Positions 40,560-49,666 of a stretch of 64,000 nt of DNA are shown here, one piece after another; the first letter of the stretch is position 1; every line of letters starts with the position of its first letter. The notes beneath the pieces were generated by a model. The model had not been told where the DNA came from, searched no databases, and saw nothing but the letters and a program-made list of their open reading frames with translations. The stretch comes from Alphaproteobacteria bacterium. Its GTDB lineage: Bacteria; Pseudomonadota; Alphaproteobacteria; Rhodospirillales; Casp-alpha2. The translations under genes were made by a program, and so were the position numbers. The stretch covers positions 62,001 to 126,000 of the forward strand of contig JAJRRU010000022.1 of the NCBI GenBank assembly GCA_024279135.1, written 5' to 3'.

Positions 40560-41774
40560 TCAATATGTTTCACAGCCAAGGGCGAGAATCGCAATGTTGA
40601 CGGTGTCCCCCTTTTTTGCCCCACTGGCATGAGGTGGGCGTATGATCAGACAGTCGGCCCGGGTAAAGTTAGCCATCATGGCGCTGTCCTGCCTTGAATA
40701 CGGCGTGGCGATAAGGCTGCCCGAAGCATCACGGCTCAATTGGGCCCGCAAATAATCCTGTCGCAAATCATTGGGGTTGAGATCACACCCCAGTTCACCC
40801 TGCATGATCATCTCGCTGAACGGGGCCAGGCCCAACATACGTTCTATGGCTGGGCGCAGGAACAGCAAGGCCGTAATACCGGCCGATACCGGGTTGCCGG
40901 GCAAACCGAGCAGGGGGATGCCCGAAATCGTGCCAGAAATAAGCGGTTTTCCGGGGCGCATGGCGACCCTGTAAAAATTCATCTCCAGACCTTCCTCGCC
41001 GAGCACCTGACGGACCAGGTCATAATCGCCCACGGACGCCCCGCCTATGGTCACCAGAAAATCGCTGTCATCCAGACGGCCCAGGGCCTGACGCAATGAC
41101 TCCGGTGTGTCGCGGGCAATGCCCAGATTGTAAGGTTCGCCGCCAAACGCCCGTATGTAAGCATCCAAGGCGACGGAATTGGAGCTGATAATCTGATCAG
41201 GGCCAATCTGCTGGCCCGGCATGACCAGTTCGTCGCCGGTCGCCAGATAGGCAATTTTGGGTCGCCGAACCACGTTTACCTGAACCACGTTGGCCGAAGC
41301 CAGCAATCCCACGGCCCGCGCCGTGATCCGGGTACCGGCCTTGAGCAGGCAATCGCCTGCCATATAATCCATGCCCAACGGGCGAATGAAATGATCCGTT
41401 GTCACGGCTTCATTGATGGTGATCTGCTGGCCATCAGCCGTGACATTTTCCTGCATAACCACCGCGTTGGCGCCACGGGGCAGAGGGGCGCCGGTAAAGA
41501 TCCTGACGGTTTGTCCGGCCTCCAACTCGCCGTCGAACCTTTTGCCGGCCTGTGATTCTCCAATCTGGCGCAAGGTTACCGGGCAATTCTGGGTGTCGCT
41601 GGCGATCACGGCATAACCATCCATTGCCGACATATCACTGGGCGGATAGCTTATGGTGGCACAGGCATCGGCCCCGAGTACGCGGCCATGGGCCTGTTCC
41701 AGGGAGACAGTTTCAATGTCGAGACACTTTAATTCGGCTAGTACCGTCGACAGGGCTTGATCAACAGGGGTCAT
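40560..41774 (-). CDS. moeA: Molybdopterin molybdotransferase MoeA
   Basis: Inserts molybdate into adenylylated molybdopterin, the last common step of molybdenum cofactor synthesis. It has 404 residues, the family length. The N-terminal YPPSDMSAMDGYAV, the GDELVMPGQ segment and GLPGNPVSAGI are diagnostic. It lies 3 nt after moaC in a trpGDC-moaC-moeA operon. Confidence 0.95.
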   Translation of the reverse strand: MTPVDQALSTVLAELKCLDIETVSLEQAHGRVLGADACATISYPPSDMSAMDGYAVIASDTQNCPVTLRQIGESQAGKRFDGELEAGQTVRIFTGAPLPRGANAVVMQENVTADGQQITINEAVTTDHFIRPLGMDYMAGDCLLKAGTRITARAVGLLASANVVQVNVVRRPKIAYLATGDELVMPGQQIGPDQIISSNSVALDAYIRAFGGEPYNLGIARDTPESLRQALGRLDDSDFLVTIGGASVGDYDLVRQVLGEEGLEMNFYRVAMRPGKPLISGTISGIPLLGLPGNPVSAGITALLFLRPAIERMLGLAPFSEMIMQGELGCDLNPNDLRQDYLRAQLSRDASGSLIATPYSRQDSAMMANFTRADCLIIRPPHASGAKKGDTVNIAILALGCETY

Positions 41775-41777
41775 AAT

Positions 41778-42254
41778 TTATTCAGCCTCGAACAGTCCGG
41801 ACTTTCCGCCCGATTTGTGTACCAGTCGGATATCACTGATTTTCATGGATTTGTCCATGGCCTTGCACATGTCATAAACCGTCAAAGCGGCTATGCTGAC
41901 CGCGCTCAAGGCTTCCATTTCCACCCCGGTCTGGCCGGTTATTTTACATGCTGCGGTTATATCCACCGCGTTGCGCTGGGGGTCGCAAACCAGATCAACC
42001 TTGACGGAACTCAGGTTCAAAGGGTGGCATAAAGGGATTATATCGGGGGTCCGTTTGGCACCCATGATCCCGGCCAGTTGCGCGATGCCCAGCACATCGC
42101 CTTTTTTGATGCCGCCTGCCATGATCCGGTGCAGGGTTTCGCCGCTCATAAAGACCGTGCCTTTGGCCACGGCAACCCGTTCGGTTGATGATTTTTCAGA
42201 AACGTCAACCATGACCGCATTTCCCTCTGCATCGATGTGGCTTAAATCTGACAT
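41778..42254 (-). CDS. moaC: Cyclic pyranopterin monophosphate synthase MoaC
   Basis: Forms cPMP from the MoaA product in molybdenum cofactor synthesis. It has 158 residues. The family signatures LSHIDAEGNAVMVDVS, IPLCHPLNLSSVKVD and TGVEMEALSAVSIAALTVYDMCKA are present. It is co-transcribed with trpC (30 nt) and moeA. Confidence 0.96.
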   Translation of the reverse strand: MSDLSHIDAEGNAVMVDVSEKSSTERVAVAKGTVFMSGETLHRIMAGGIKKGDVLGIAQLAGIMGAKRTPDIIPLCHPLNLSSVKVDLVCDPQRNAVDITAACKITGQTGVEMEALSAVSIAALTVYDMCKAMDKSMKISDIRLVHKSGGKSGLFEAE

Positions 42255-42284
42255 GTCATATATTGTTCCTGTTATTGCTGTAGC

Positions 42285-43073
42285 TTAGGCGAGCAGGGCG
42301 ATGGTTGCGGCTTCTACATCATCACACCGCATTAACGATTCACCGACCAGAAAACACTGGGCCCCGGCGCGTTTCATGCGGGCCAGGTCCTGGGGTGTAT
42401 AGAGGCCGCTTTCACTGACCGCCATACGACCCTCAGGTAACTTGTCGAGCAAGTGTTCCGACGTGGCGATATCCACCTTCAGGGTCTTCAGATTTCGATT
42501 GTTAACCCCGATCAACGGAGAGGCAAGCAGCAAGGCGCGTTCCAGCTCGCCAAGGTTATGGACTTCGATGAGAACATCCAGCCCCTGTTCAATAGCGGTT
42601 GTTTCCAGCTCCATGGCCTGGCTATCGCTCAGGGCCGCCATGATCAATAAAATACAATCGGCCCCCAGGGCGCGTGCTTCGATAATCTGATAGGGATCGA
42701 TCATGAAGTCCTTGCGCAATACAGGCAATGACACGGCGTTGCGGGCCTCCATAATGTATCTGTCCATGCCCTGGAAGTAGGGCTCGTCGGTCAGTACCGA
42801 CAGACACGTGGCACCACCATTTTCGTATGATATGGCTAGTTTTTCCGGGTCAAAATCAGCCCGAATCAGGCCTTTGGAGGGTGATGCTTTCTTGATCTCG
42901 GCGATCAGGCCATACCGTCCGGCCGCAACGGCCTCGCGCAAGGCCGCAATAAACCCGCGGGTCTGTGGGGCCAGTTTGGCACGGGCCGTAATGTCGCTCA
43001 GGGACGTGGTTGCGCGGCAGGTTCGTACATGGTCGTATTTGGCCTGACATATTTCAGCAAGAATATCTGACAT
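42285..43073 (-). CDS. trpC: Indole-3-glycerol-phosphate synthase
   Basis: Closes the indole ring in tryptophan synthesis. It has 262 residues and a TIM barrel. The signature IAEIKKASPSKGLIR carries the catalytic Lys, and VLRKDFMIDPYQI and VSESGLYT supply active-site residues. It is monofunctional, not fused to TrpF. It starts 10 nt after trpD. Confidence 0.95.
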   Translation of the reverse strand: MSDILAEICQAKYDHVRTCRATTSLSDITARAKLAPQTRGFIAALREAVAAGRYGLIAEIKKASPSKGLIRADFDPEKLAISYENGGATCLSVLTDEPYFQGMDRYIMEARNAVSLPVLRKDFMIDPYQIIEARALGADCILLIMAALSDSQAMELETTAIEQGLDVLIEVHNLGELERALLLASPLIGVNNRNLKTLKVDIATSEHLLDKLPEGRMAVSESGLYTPQDLARMKRAGAQCFLVGESLMRCDDVEAATIALLA

Positions 43074-43083
43074 GATCCAAGTT

Positions 43084-44100
43084 CTATTGATTGCTTATTG
43101 AAATCAGTTTTTTGAGCACGGCTGACGCCGCTCCGTTGTCGATCGACTGATTTGCCAATTCAACACCGTCGATCAGGTTCTCAGCCTTGCCCGCTACGAT
43201 TAATGCCCCGGCGGCATTTAATAACACGATGTCGCGAAACGGCCCGTGTTCGCCTGACAGTAAGTCGCGAATAGCATTGGCATTAAATTCCCCGTCACCG
43301 CCCTTCAGGTCTTCGGGTCTGGCCGTTGGTAATCCGGCGTCCTGCGGGGTCACCTCAAAGGTTGTGATCTGGCCATCCTTCAACTCGGCGACCATGGATG
43401 GGCCGGTGGTGGTCAGTTCATCCATACCATCCGATCCGTGCACGATCCACGCCCGTTTTGATCCCAGCCGTTGCAGGACCTGGGCCATGGGTTCGACCCA
43501 TTTGGCAGCATTTGTTCCGGTGAACTGATAGATGACACCGGCCGGGTTGGATAGGGGGCCGAGCAGGTTGAATATGGTGCGCGTTCCCAACTCCACCCGG
43601 GACGGTCCCACATGACGCATGGCCGCATGATGACGCTGGGCAAACATAAAGCCCACCCCGGCCTGGGAAATGGCTTGTTCGATAAGCGGGAAATCAGCAT
43701 CCAGGTTAACCCCCAGACAGGCCTGGGCATCAGCCGTGCCTGACTTGGACGACATGGCCCGGTTGCCATGTTTGGCCACGTGAACACCACAGCCAGCCAC
43801 CACATAAGAGGCTGCCGTGGAGACGTTATAGGTTTGCAGACCCGATCCGCCGGTTCCCACGATGTCCATGGCACCATCGGGAGCACTGATCCGGTGCGCC
43901 TTGGCGCGCATGATGCGTACTGCCCCGGTAATTTCATCGACGGTTTCCCCTCGCACCCGCAAGGCCATCAAAAATCCACCGATCTGGCTCGGTGTTGCCT
44001 CGCCCGACATCATGATCTCGAAGGCTTGTGAAGCCTGATCCTCGCTTAACGAGGTTCCATCGGCGACGATGGCCAGCAAGGGTTTCATCTGGTCGCTCAT
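43084..44100 (-). CDS. trpD: Anthranilate phosphoribosyltransferase
   Basis: Transfers the phosphoribosyl group to anthranilate. It has 338 residues. The glycine-rich [18 protein letters not shown] is the PRPP-binding signature and [14 protein letters not shown] follows. It overlaps trpG by 4 nt. Downstream are trpC, moaC and moeA. Confidence 0.96.
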   Translation of the reverse strand: MSDQMKPLLAIVADGTSLSEDQASQAFEIMMSGEATPSQIGGFLMALRVRGETVDEITGAVRIMRAKAHRISAPDGAMDIVGTGGSGLQTYNVSTAASYVVAGCGVHVAKHGNRAMSSKSGTADAQACLGVNLDADFPLIEQAISQAGVGFMFAQRHHAAMRHVGPSRVELGTRTIFNLLGPLSNPAGVIYQFTGTNAAKWVEPMAQVLQRLGSKRAWIVHGSDGMDELTTTGPSMVAELKDGQITTFEVTPQDAGLPTARPEDLKGGDGEFNANAIRDLLSGEHGPFRDIVLLNAAGALIVAGKAENLIDGVELANQSIDNGAASAVLKKLISISNQ

Positions 44101-44681
44101 GCGGCTTGCCTGGTTTTAGTCATATTCATAAAATTCCGCAGCAGATCATGGCCGTGTTCCGACAGGATGCTTTCGGGGTGAAACTGGACCCCGTAAACGG
44201 GCAATTCACGGTGGGCGATGCCCTGGATAACGCCATCTTCGCTGTAGGCGGTAACCTCCAGACAGTCCGGCATACTATCCGGATCGATGGTCAGCGAGTG
44301 ATAGCGTGTAGCCGTAAAACTTTCTGGAATACCCGCCAGCACGCCTTTGCCGGTATGGGTGATGGTGCTGAGTTTGCCATGCATACACTTGGGAGCGCGA
44401 ATAATCCGCCCACCAAAGGCCTGACCGATGGACTGGTGTCCGAGACACACCCCGAGCAGGGGGATTCGCCCGGCGGCACGCTCCACGAGTTCCAGACATA
44501 TTCCAGCCTGGTCGGGATCGCACGGTCCCGGCGAGATGACGATGCCATCGGGGGCCATAGATAAAACCTGATCCACGCTGATGGCATCATTGCGGTGGAC
44601 TTCAACAGTCCCGCCAACCTCGCCAATGTAATGCATAAGATTGTATGTAAAGCTATCGTAATTATCTATTAATAAAATCAT
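44097..44681 (-). CDS. trpG: Anthranilate synthase component II (glutamine amidotransferase)
   Basis: Supplies ammonia from glutamine to TrpE. It has 194 residues and a class I amidotransferase triad: Cys in [15 protein letters not shown] and His-x-Glu in [17 protein letters not shown] opens the protein. It is the first gene of this minus-strand operon; its partner trpE lies 5.6 kb away, at 50255. Confidence 0.96.
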   Translation of the reverse strand: MILLIDNYDSFTYNLMHYIGEVGGTVEVHRNDAISVDQVLSMAPDGIVISPGPCDPDQAGICLELVERAAGRIPLLGVCLGHQSIGQAFGGRIIRAPKCMHGKLSTITHTGKGVLAGIPESFTATRYHSLTIDPDSMPDCLEVTAYSEDGVIQGIAHRELPVYGVQFHPESILSEHGHDLLRNFMNMTKTRQAA

Positions 44682-44842
44682 ATCAAAGTCTTACATGGAA
44701 TGTCTGATGTAATCAACGAGCTAATCCCGGGGCCGGGAATTATCATGCTGATACAATGCCAAGGCACGCTATAACCGTCAAGTTCAGACATCAAATTATC
44801 ACTACCATAAACTTGCAATTTTCATGGGTTGGGGCTATGTTA

Positions 44843-44866
44843 AACATTCTAGTAAGATGGAATGTT
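44843..44866 (+). promoter_or_regulatory. Possible MerR-type operator dyad upstream of cueR
   Basis: AACATTC (44843-44849) and GAATGTT (44860-44866) form a perfect 7-bp dyad with a 10-nt centre, 37 nt upstream of cueR. CueR-type regulators bind dyads inside long-spacer promoters and autoregulate. I cannot place convincing -35 and -10 elements around it, so this is tentative. Confidence 0.35.
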
Positions 44867-44902
44867 CCAATTTTACAGTTGCCGATAACAAGGACCAAGC
44901 TA

Positions 44903-45304
44903 ATGAATATTGGAAAAGCATCCAGTCTTTCAGGTGTGGCGGCCAAAACCATTCGGTATTATGAAGGCATTGGTTTGTTAACCCCGGCCGCGCGAAAGGC
45001 TAACGGCTACCGCGATTACAGCGATAGTGATGTGGCAAACCTGCAATTTATCTTTCGTGCCCGAAACCTGGGGTTTACCCTCAAGGACACGGAAAACCTC
45101 ATTAACCTGTGGCAGGATCAACATCGTGCAAGTGCCGATGTCAAAAAGATGGCCCTTGATCATATTCGTGACATTGAATTACGCATTGAAGAATTGTCTG
45201 AAGTGCGCGATACACTGGTAGACCTGACAGAGAAATGTCACGGTGATGATCGTCCGGACTGTCCTATTATTCAGGGACTTGCAAATCGGCAACAAATGAT
45301 CTGA
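44903..45304 (+). CDS. cueR: Cu(I)-responsive MerR-family regulator (CueR type)
   Basis: A 133-residue MerR-family activator. The N-terminal winged helix contains AAKTIRYYEGIGLLTPAAR. The metal loop has Cys112 and Cys120 (C-x7-C), and Ser77 is present: the same positions as in E. coli CueR, which selects monovalent copper, silver and gold. ATG 44903 has AAGGA upstream; an in-frame ATG at 44756 would add a non-family stretch. No obvious copA or cueO target is adjacent. It starts the block inserted between trpG and trpE. Confidence 0.9.
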   Translation: MNIGKASSLSGVAAKTIRYYEGIGLLTPAARKANGYRDYSDSDVANLQFIFRARNLGFTLKDTENLINLWQDQHRASADVKKMALDHIRDIELRIEELSEVRDTLVDLTEKCHGDDRPDCPIIQGLANRQQMI

Positions 45305-45331
45305 GACAATCGATATGGAATTGCAAAGACA

Positions 45332-46684
45332 ATGTCACTGGAAGATGAAATTATTCCGACCATGCCATCGTCATCCCGGCGCGATAATCCAACTCGCCGC
45401 CTAGATCAACATTCCAGTGGCATTCTGGTTCCATCGTGGTGGCGATGGAAGGTCGTCCTGCCGGTGGCGGTTGTTGCGCTGGTTTCCACGGCATTCAGCG
45501 TTTCCCTGCTCAGTGGAACCAAACAGCGCGTTGCGCAACAGGTGTCCCAGGCACCGACCCCGGTTATGGAAACGCCCAAGCCACAATCTCGCCAGGCAGA
45601 AACACCGGATCAGCAAAGATCACCCACATATCAGTTATACGAAGAGAGCTTGCCGCAGGGTATATATGAGCAGGCACCGGTGATTGCGGGGATATCTGAA
45701 ATTGCCAAGATAACCGAGCCTGGCAACAGCGGTACAACGCGGGTCGTCATACCAGAAGAAAATATTCCCTGGACGGGTACCGCAGAAGCGCCGGATGGGC
45801 CCTCAGAAATTGTTTCCTTGCCCACGTCAGAACCTGAACAAGCCACGATTTCGGGAGATACCCTTGTAAGTAAGCCGGTAAGCACGCCGGTCGTGGTGCC
45901 GGATTTGACAGTGCAGCCGATACCGCTACCAGACAAGACACACCAGCCCTGGCAGCGATACGCCCTGCCATTTTCCATTCCTGCCACAGCCCCGATGATA
46001 GCGATTGTCATCGATGATATGGGGGTTGACCGGCGGCGTTCACTGCGCGCGACCACCTTGCCGGGACCGTTGACATTATCCTACCTGACTTATGCCCGCG
46101 ATATCGTTGAACAAACCAACCGCGCCCGCGCTGCAGGCCATGAACTGATGCTCCATGTGCCCATGCAGCCGGGCAGCTCTACCATTGATCCGGGCCCCAA
46201 TGTCCTGACCACCAGCAACAGTGCGCAAGAAACATTGCGCAAATTGCGCTGGGGGATGGAAAAATTTGACGGGTATGTGGGGCTGAACAACCATATGGGC
46301 AGCGCATTTACACAAAACAAAGAGGGTATGCGCGTGGTTTTAAATGAAATCAAGCGCACCGGCCTTCTGTTCCTGGACTCTCGTACGGCGGGTGGCTCGG
46401 TTGCTTCTGAAATAGCCCGAGAAACCGGCGTTACCTTCGCATCGCGCAATGTGTTTCTTGACCATGTGGAAGATCGCGATACGGTTTATCAACAACTGGC
46501 TCATACAATCAGGCTGGCCCATAAAAATGGTTCGGCCATCGCCATTGGTCATCCTCGCCAGTTAACCCTGGATATTCTGGAAGAATGGCTGCCAACGCTG
46601 GCGGCTCAGGGCATCGTGCTTGCCCCTCTTAGCGCCATTGTGATCCGGACACACCAGAATGCCCTTCATGCACGCGCGGAATAA
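45332..46684 (+). CDS. Divergent polysaccharide deacetylase family protein (PF04748)
   Basis: A 450-residue protein with a cytoplasmic N terminus, one membrane helix (about 32-54), a Pro/Thr/Glu-rich periplasmic linker (60-205) and a C-terminal NodB-like TIM barrel. The barrel has the family's IAIVIDDMGVD, LMLHVPMQP, GLNNHMGSAFT and IGHPRQLTL. Related YibQ-type proteins are linked to envelope or peptidoglycan processes, but the activity is not established. It follows cueR after 27 nt. Confidence 0.85.
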   Translation: MSLEDEIIPTMPSSSRRDNPTRRLDQHSSGILVPSWWRWKVVLPVAVVALVSTAFSVSLLSGTKQRVAQQVSQAPTPVMETPKPQSRQAETPDQQRSPTYQLYEESLPQGIYEQAPVIAGISEIAKITEPGNSGTTRVVIPEENIPWTGTAEAPDGPSEIVSLPTSEPEQATISGDTLVSKPVSTPVVVPDLTVQPIPLPDKTHQPWQRYALPFSIPATAPMIAIVIDDMGVDRRRSLRATTLPGPLTLSYLTYARDIVEQTNRARAAGHELMLHVPMQPGSSTIDPGPNVLTTSNSAQETLRKLRWGMEKFDGYVGLNNHMGSAFTQNKEGMRVVLNEIKRTGLLFLDSRTAGGSVASEIARETGVTFASRNVFLDHVEDRDTVYQQLAHTIRLAHKNGSAIAIGHPRQLTLDILEEWLPTLAAQGIVLAPLSAIVIRTHQNALHARAE

Positions 46685-46858
46685 TTCATATAATATTTAA
46701 TACATCGGCAAGATAATGTGCGAATGCTCCGTTCTCACGCACCCAATTGAACGATAATAAAATTCACCCGTTATCAACCTCAGCCAAAAGCATTCTATGG
46801 AAGTTTGTCATCAGTTTTGTCATTGGCTATGATACTGATCTTGCCTGATGGAGCTGGT

Positions 46859-48280
46859 ATGGCCCGAATTAATTTCTTAAAGAAACGTTTTGACGAAAAC
46901 CTTAGCTCATTGTTTCCGGAGTTGGAGGCTACAAAAGGGAATGTGGGAATCATCCGGCTGCAAACCCTGGTATTGATGCGGTGGATTGCGATCAGTGGCC
47001 AGGCATCGACTGTCCTTATCGTCAGTTTATTATTAAAATACGATCTTTATCTGACGCCGGTTTTGCTGACAATCGGGGCGTCATTATTTCTGAACATCTT
47101 TCTCACCTTCCGCTATCCGGTATCGAAGCGTCTGAACGAATCCGAAGCTGTGGCCTACCTGGTTTATGATACGACACAACTTGTCGTGTTGCTGTTCCTG
47201 ACAGGCGGGCTGCACAATCCGTTTTCGTTTCTGATGCTGGCACCTGCCTTGATATCGGCTACGGCCCTGAGTGTGCGCAGCACGGTAATGCTGAATGGAT
47301 TGGTTCTGGTTTGTGTCTCGGCCCTGGTATTCTTTCATTTACCCCTTCCTTTGTACGGTGAACCGTATCAGGTTGGACATACGTACGTGCTGGGTATCTG
47401 GAGCTCCATTGTCATCGGCGTGATCTTCTTCTCGGTCTATGTCATGCGCGTGACGGGAGAAAGCTGGCGCATATCGAACGCGCTGATGGAAACCCAGATC
47501 ACTCTCGTGCGTGAACAACGACTGTCGTCCATCGGCGGACTGGCGGCAGCGGCGGCGCATGAACTCGGGACTCCGCTGGGAACGATTTCGCTCGTCGCCA
47601 AGGAACTGAGCCGCGAATTCAAGGATGACACCCCCCATGGCGAAGACATCCGTCTGCTGATAAGCCAATCTGAACGCTGCCGGGAAATTCTCAAGCGTTT
47701 AACCCTGCATTCAAACGATGGTGGTAATCATTCTTTCGATCACCATACCCTTTTAAATCTAGTGAAAATTGCTGCCAAAACGCATAATCAAAGAGATATC
47801 GAAATCAAGGTGGTGCATGACGCCTTACTGAAGAGCGACGATGACAGCAGATCAAACGATAAAAAACCGCACCTGGCATCCCCGGTCGTGACACACAGCC
47901 TGGAGATTATCCACGGCCTTAATAACCTTATCGAAAATGCCGTGGATTTTGCCAGCACCCGGGTATTGGTAGATGTCGGCTGGTCAGAAACCAGGGTCGT
48001 CGTCAAAATTACCGACGATGGGCCGGGGTTCAGACGCGATATATTTCGCGCGCTTGGCGATCCGTATGTCTCATCGCGCCGCGACAAAGGCGGCATGGGC
48101 CTCGGTGTCTTCATATCCAAGACCCTGCTGGAGCGAAGCGGGGCGGATATTAAATTCGAAAATCCCGCCACCGGGGGAGCCCAGATCATTGTCAGCTGGT
48201 CGCGCCCGCTTTCTTTTGAGATATCTCCGGAGCCCGGCAAGGGGTTGACTGACGGTGACTGGGAACCCCACCTCTCATGA
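46859..48280 (+). CDS. regB: Redox sensor histidine kinase RegB/PrrB
   Basis: A membrane sensor of quinone-pool and thiol redox state that phosphorylates RegA. It has 473 residues. Six predicted helices (to about 195) include the quinone motif GGLHNPF (116-122). The H-box AAAAHELGTPLGT has His234, and the redox Cys274 lies in SERCREIL. The C-terminal ATPase domain has NLIENA and DGPGF. ATG 46859 with GGAG 5 nt upstream is preferred to a TTG at 46805. The stop overlaps regA (ATGA). Confidence 0.94.
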   Translation: MARINFLKKRFDENLSSLFPELEATKGNVGIIRLQTLVLMRWIAISGQASTVLIVSLLLKYDLYLTPVLLTIGASLFLNIFLTFRYPVSKRLNESEAVAYLVYDTTQLVVLLFLTGGLHNPFSFLMLAPALISATALSVRSTVMLNGLVLVCVSALVFFHLPLPLYGEPYQVGHTYVLGIWSSIVIGVIFFSVYVMRVTGESWRISNALMETQITLVREQRLSSIGGLAAAAAHELGTPLGTISLVAKELSREFKDDTPHGEDIRLLISQSERCREILKRLTLHSNDGGNHSFDHHTLLNLVKIAAKTHNQRDIEIKVVHDALLKSDDDSRSNDKKPHLASPVVTHSLEIIHGLNNLIENAVDFASTRVLVDVGWSETRVVVKITDDGPGFRRDIFRALGDPYVSSRRDKGGMGLGVFISKTLLERSGADIKFENPATGGAQIIVSWSRPLSFEISPEPGKGLTDGDWEPHLS

Positions 48281-48861
48281 ACATCAAGAGCTCGGATGGG
48301 CCTCTGAATAAAGCCAATGGCGAGGATGCCCACCTTGAAGATCGAAGCCTTCTCATCGTCGATGATGACAAACCGTTTCTCAGCCGATTAGGCAGGGCCA
48401 TGACCGCTCGGGGTTTCGACGTTAGTATGGCCACAACTCTGTCTGAGGCCATGGAAATAGTTGAACATTTCGCCCCGGCCTTCGCTATCGTCGATCTCCG
48501 GCTCAGTGATGAATACGGCCTCGATATTGTTCCCGTCCTGCGCCAACGCCGCCCGGACATGCGAATTATCATGCTCACCGGATATGGTAATATCGCTTCG
48601 GCCATTGCCGCCATCAAGATCGGAGCCGTCGATTATCTGGCCAAGCCTGTCGATGCCGACGATATCGAAGCCGCCTTGCTGGCGGTTGGGGAACAAAAAC
48701 CGCCGCCGCCCATTGATCCCATGTCGGCGGACCGAATTCGCTGGGAGCATATCCAACGGGTCTTTGAGTTATGCGACCGGAATGTCTCTGAGACGGCCCG
48801 CCGCCTCAACATGCACCGCCGGACATTACAACGGATACTCGCCAAGCGCTCCCCGCAATAA
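48277..48861 (+). CDS. regA: Response regulator RegA/PrrA/ActR
   Basis: The partner of RegB, which in alphaproteobacteria controls respiratory, photosynthetic and carbon- or nitrogen-fixation genes. It has 194 residues. The receiver domain has an acidic pocket near 29-31 and phospho-acceptor Asp73, with Lys in LAKPVD. A Pro-rich hinge precedes a Fis-type helix-turn-helix (NVSETARRLNMHRRTLQRIL) that is highly conserved in RegA. It is coupled to regB. The senC/prrC gene often found with this pair is not here. Confidence 0.95.
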   Translation: MNIKSSDGPLNKANGEDAHLEDRSLLIVDDDKPFLSRLGRAMTARGFDVSMATTLSEAMEIVEHFAPAFAIVDLRLSDEYGLDIVPVLRQRRPDMRIIMLTGYGNIASAIAAIKIGAVDYLAKPVDADDIEAALLAVGEQKPPPPIDPMSADRIRWEHIQRVFELCDRNVSETARRLNMHRRTLQRILAKRSPQ

Positions 48862-48998
48862 ACAGAGATTTAGAATAAATTATGTTCGTCTTTGGTTTTG
48901 CCAGGGTGCGACAATTTGTCATATATGAGCGCCCGACGTTATTTGGCATAATAACACACTGAAAATGTAAATAATTTACCAAGCACGGAGTTAGATCA

Positions 48999-49592
48999 AT
49001 GCGTATAACATTCCCAAAACCAACAACCATGAGCGCTATTTTAGTCGCTGGTGTGTTTTTTCTTACATTCGCGCAAAGTTCTTCTTTTGCCGGAAGTGAA
49101 GTGGCCTCCCACGGAACCGAAATGAAAATGGCTTCCTCAACTGAATCATCCGGAACCATGATGATGCCAGGCATGTCCATGGGCCGATTGATGATGCCTG
49201 AAATGGACCCGGTAAATGGCGCCAAGGTATTCGTCAACAAGGGGTGTATTTCCTGCCATGCCGTTAATGGCGTCGGTGGTCACGATGCGCCCGCCATGGA
49301 TGCGCACGAGATGGACCAGAACATGAGTCCGTTCGACTTCGCCGCCAAGATGTGGAACCACGCACCCGGCATGATCGCCGCCCAGGAAGAAGCATTTGGT
49401 GAAATGATCAACTTCACCGGTCAGGAGATTGCGGACATCATCGCTTTTGTTCATAACGATGAAATCCAGCATGGGTTTAACGAAAATAACTTGACCCCCA
49501 TGGCTTTGGAAATGATGGAGCATGGGCACGGTGAAATGACGGCGCCTGTTTCCCACGCCGAAGAGGTTGGTCACGGCCATGCGGATAATTAA
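48999..49592 (+). CDS. Secreted monohaem cytochrome c with Met-rich and His-rich regions
   Basis: A 197-residue periplasmic protein with a signal peptide (about 1-32). Residues 42-69 contain ten Met, including MMMPGMSMG. One haem c site follows: Cys83/Cys86/His87 (CISCH). The C-terminal 30 residues are rich in His, Met and Glu. Met and His clusters of this kind often bind Cu(I). It follows regA by 137 nt, has GGAG upstream, and is followed by a second cytochrome c. The electron partner is unknown. Confidence 0.85.
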   Translation: MRITFPKPTTMSAILVAGVFFLTFAQSSSFAGSEVASHGTEMKMASSTESSGTMMMPGMSMGRLMMPEMDPVNGAKVFVNKGCISCHAVNGVGGHDAPAMDAHEMDQNMSPFDFAAKMWNHAPGMIAAQEEAFGEMINFTGQEIADIIAFVHNDEIQHGFNENNLTPMALEMMEHGHGEMTAPVSHAEEVGHGHADN

Positions 49593-49666
49593 ACCAAAAC
49601 CAGGCACCCATAGAATGTAGCAATTCTTCAAAATCACATAATAGCTAACCGTAGGATATTCAGTTG

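Noticed and set aside
40361-40560. Insertion sequence or CRISPR array
   Set aside because: Repeats are present but there is no transposase, no target duplication that I can identify, and no regular repeat-spacer pattern.
44725-44738. trp attenuator upstream of trpG
   Set aside because: Only a TCCCGG/CCGGGA dyad is seen; there is no Trp-rich leader peptide, T run or alternative stem.
44756-44902. 49-residue N-terminal extension of the MerR-family regulator
   Set aside because: It does not match the family, which starts at MNIGKASSLSG with AAGGA upstream; the extension overlaps the promoter region.
48901-48925. RegA-binding site before the cytochrome genes
   Set aside because: GACAA-T-TTGTC is a dyad, but the fit to published RegA/PrrA consensus is too weak to claim.
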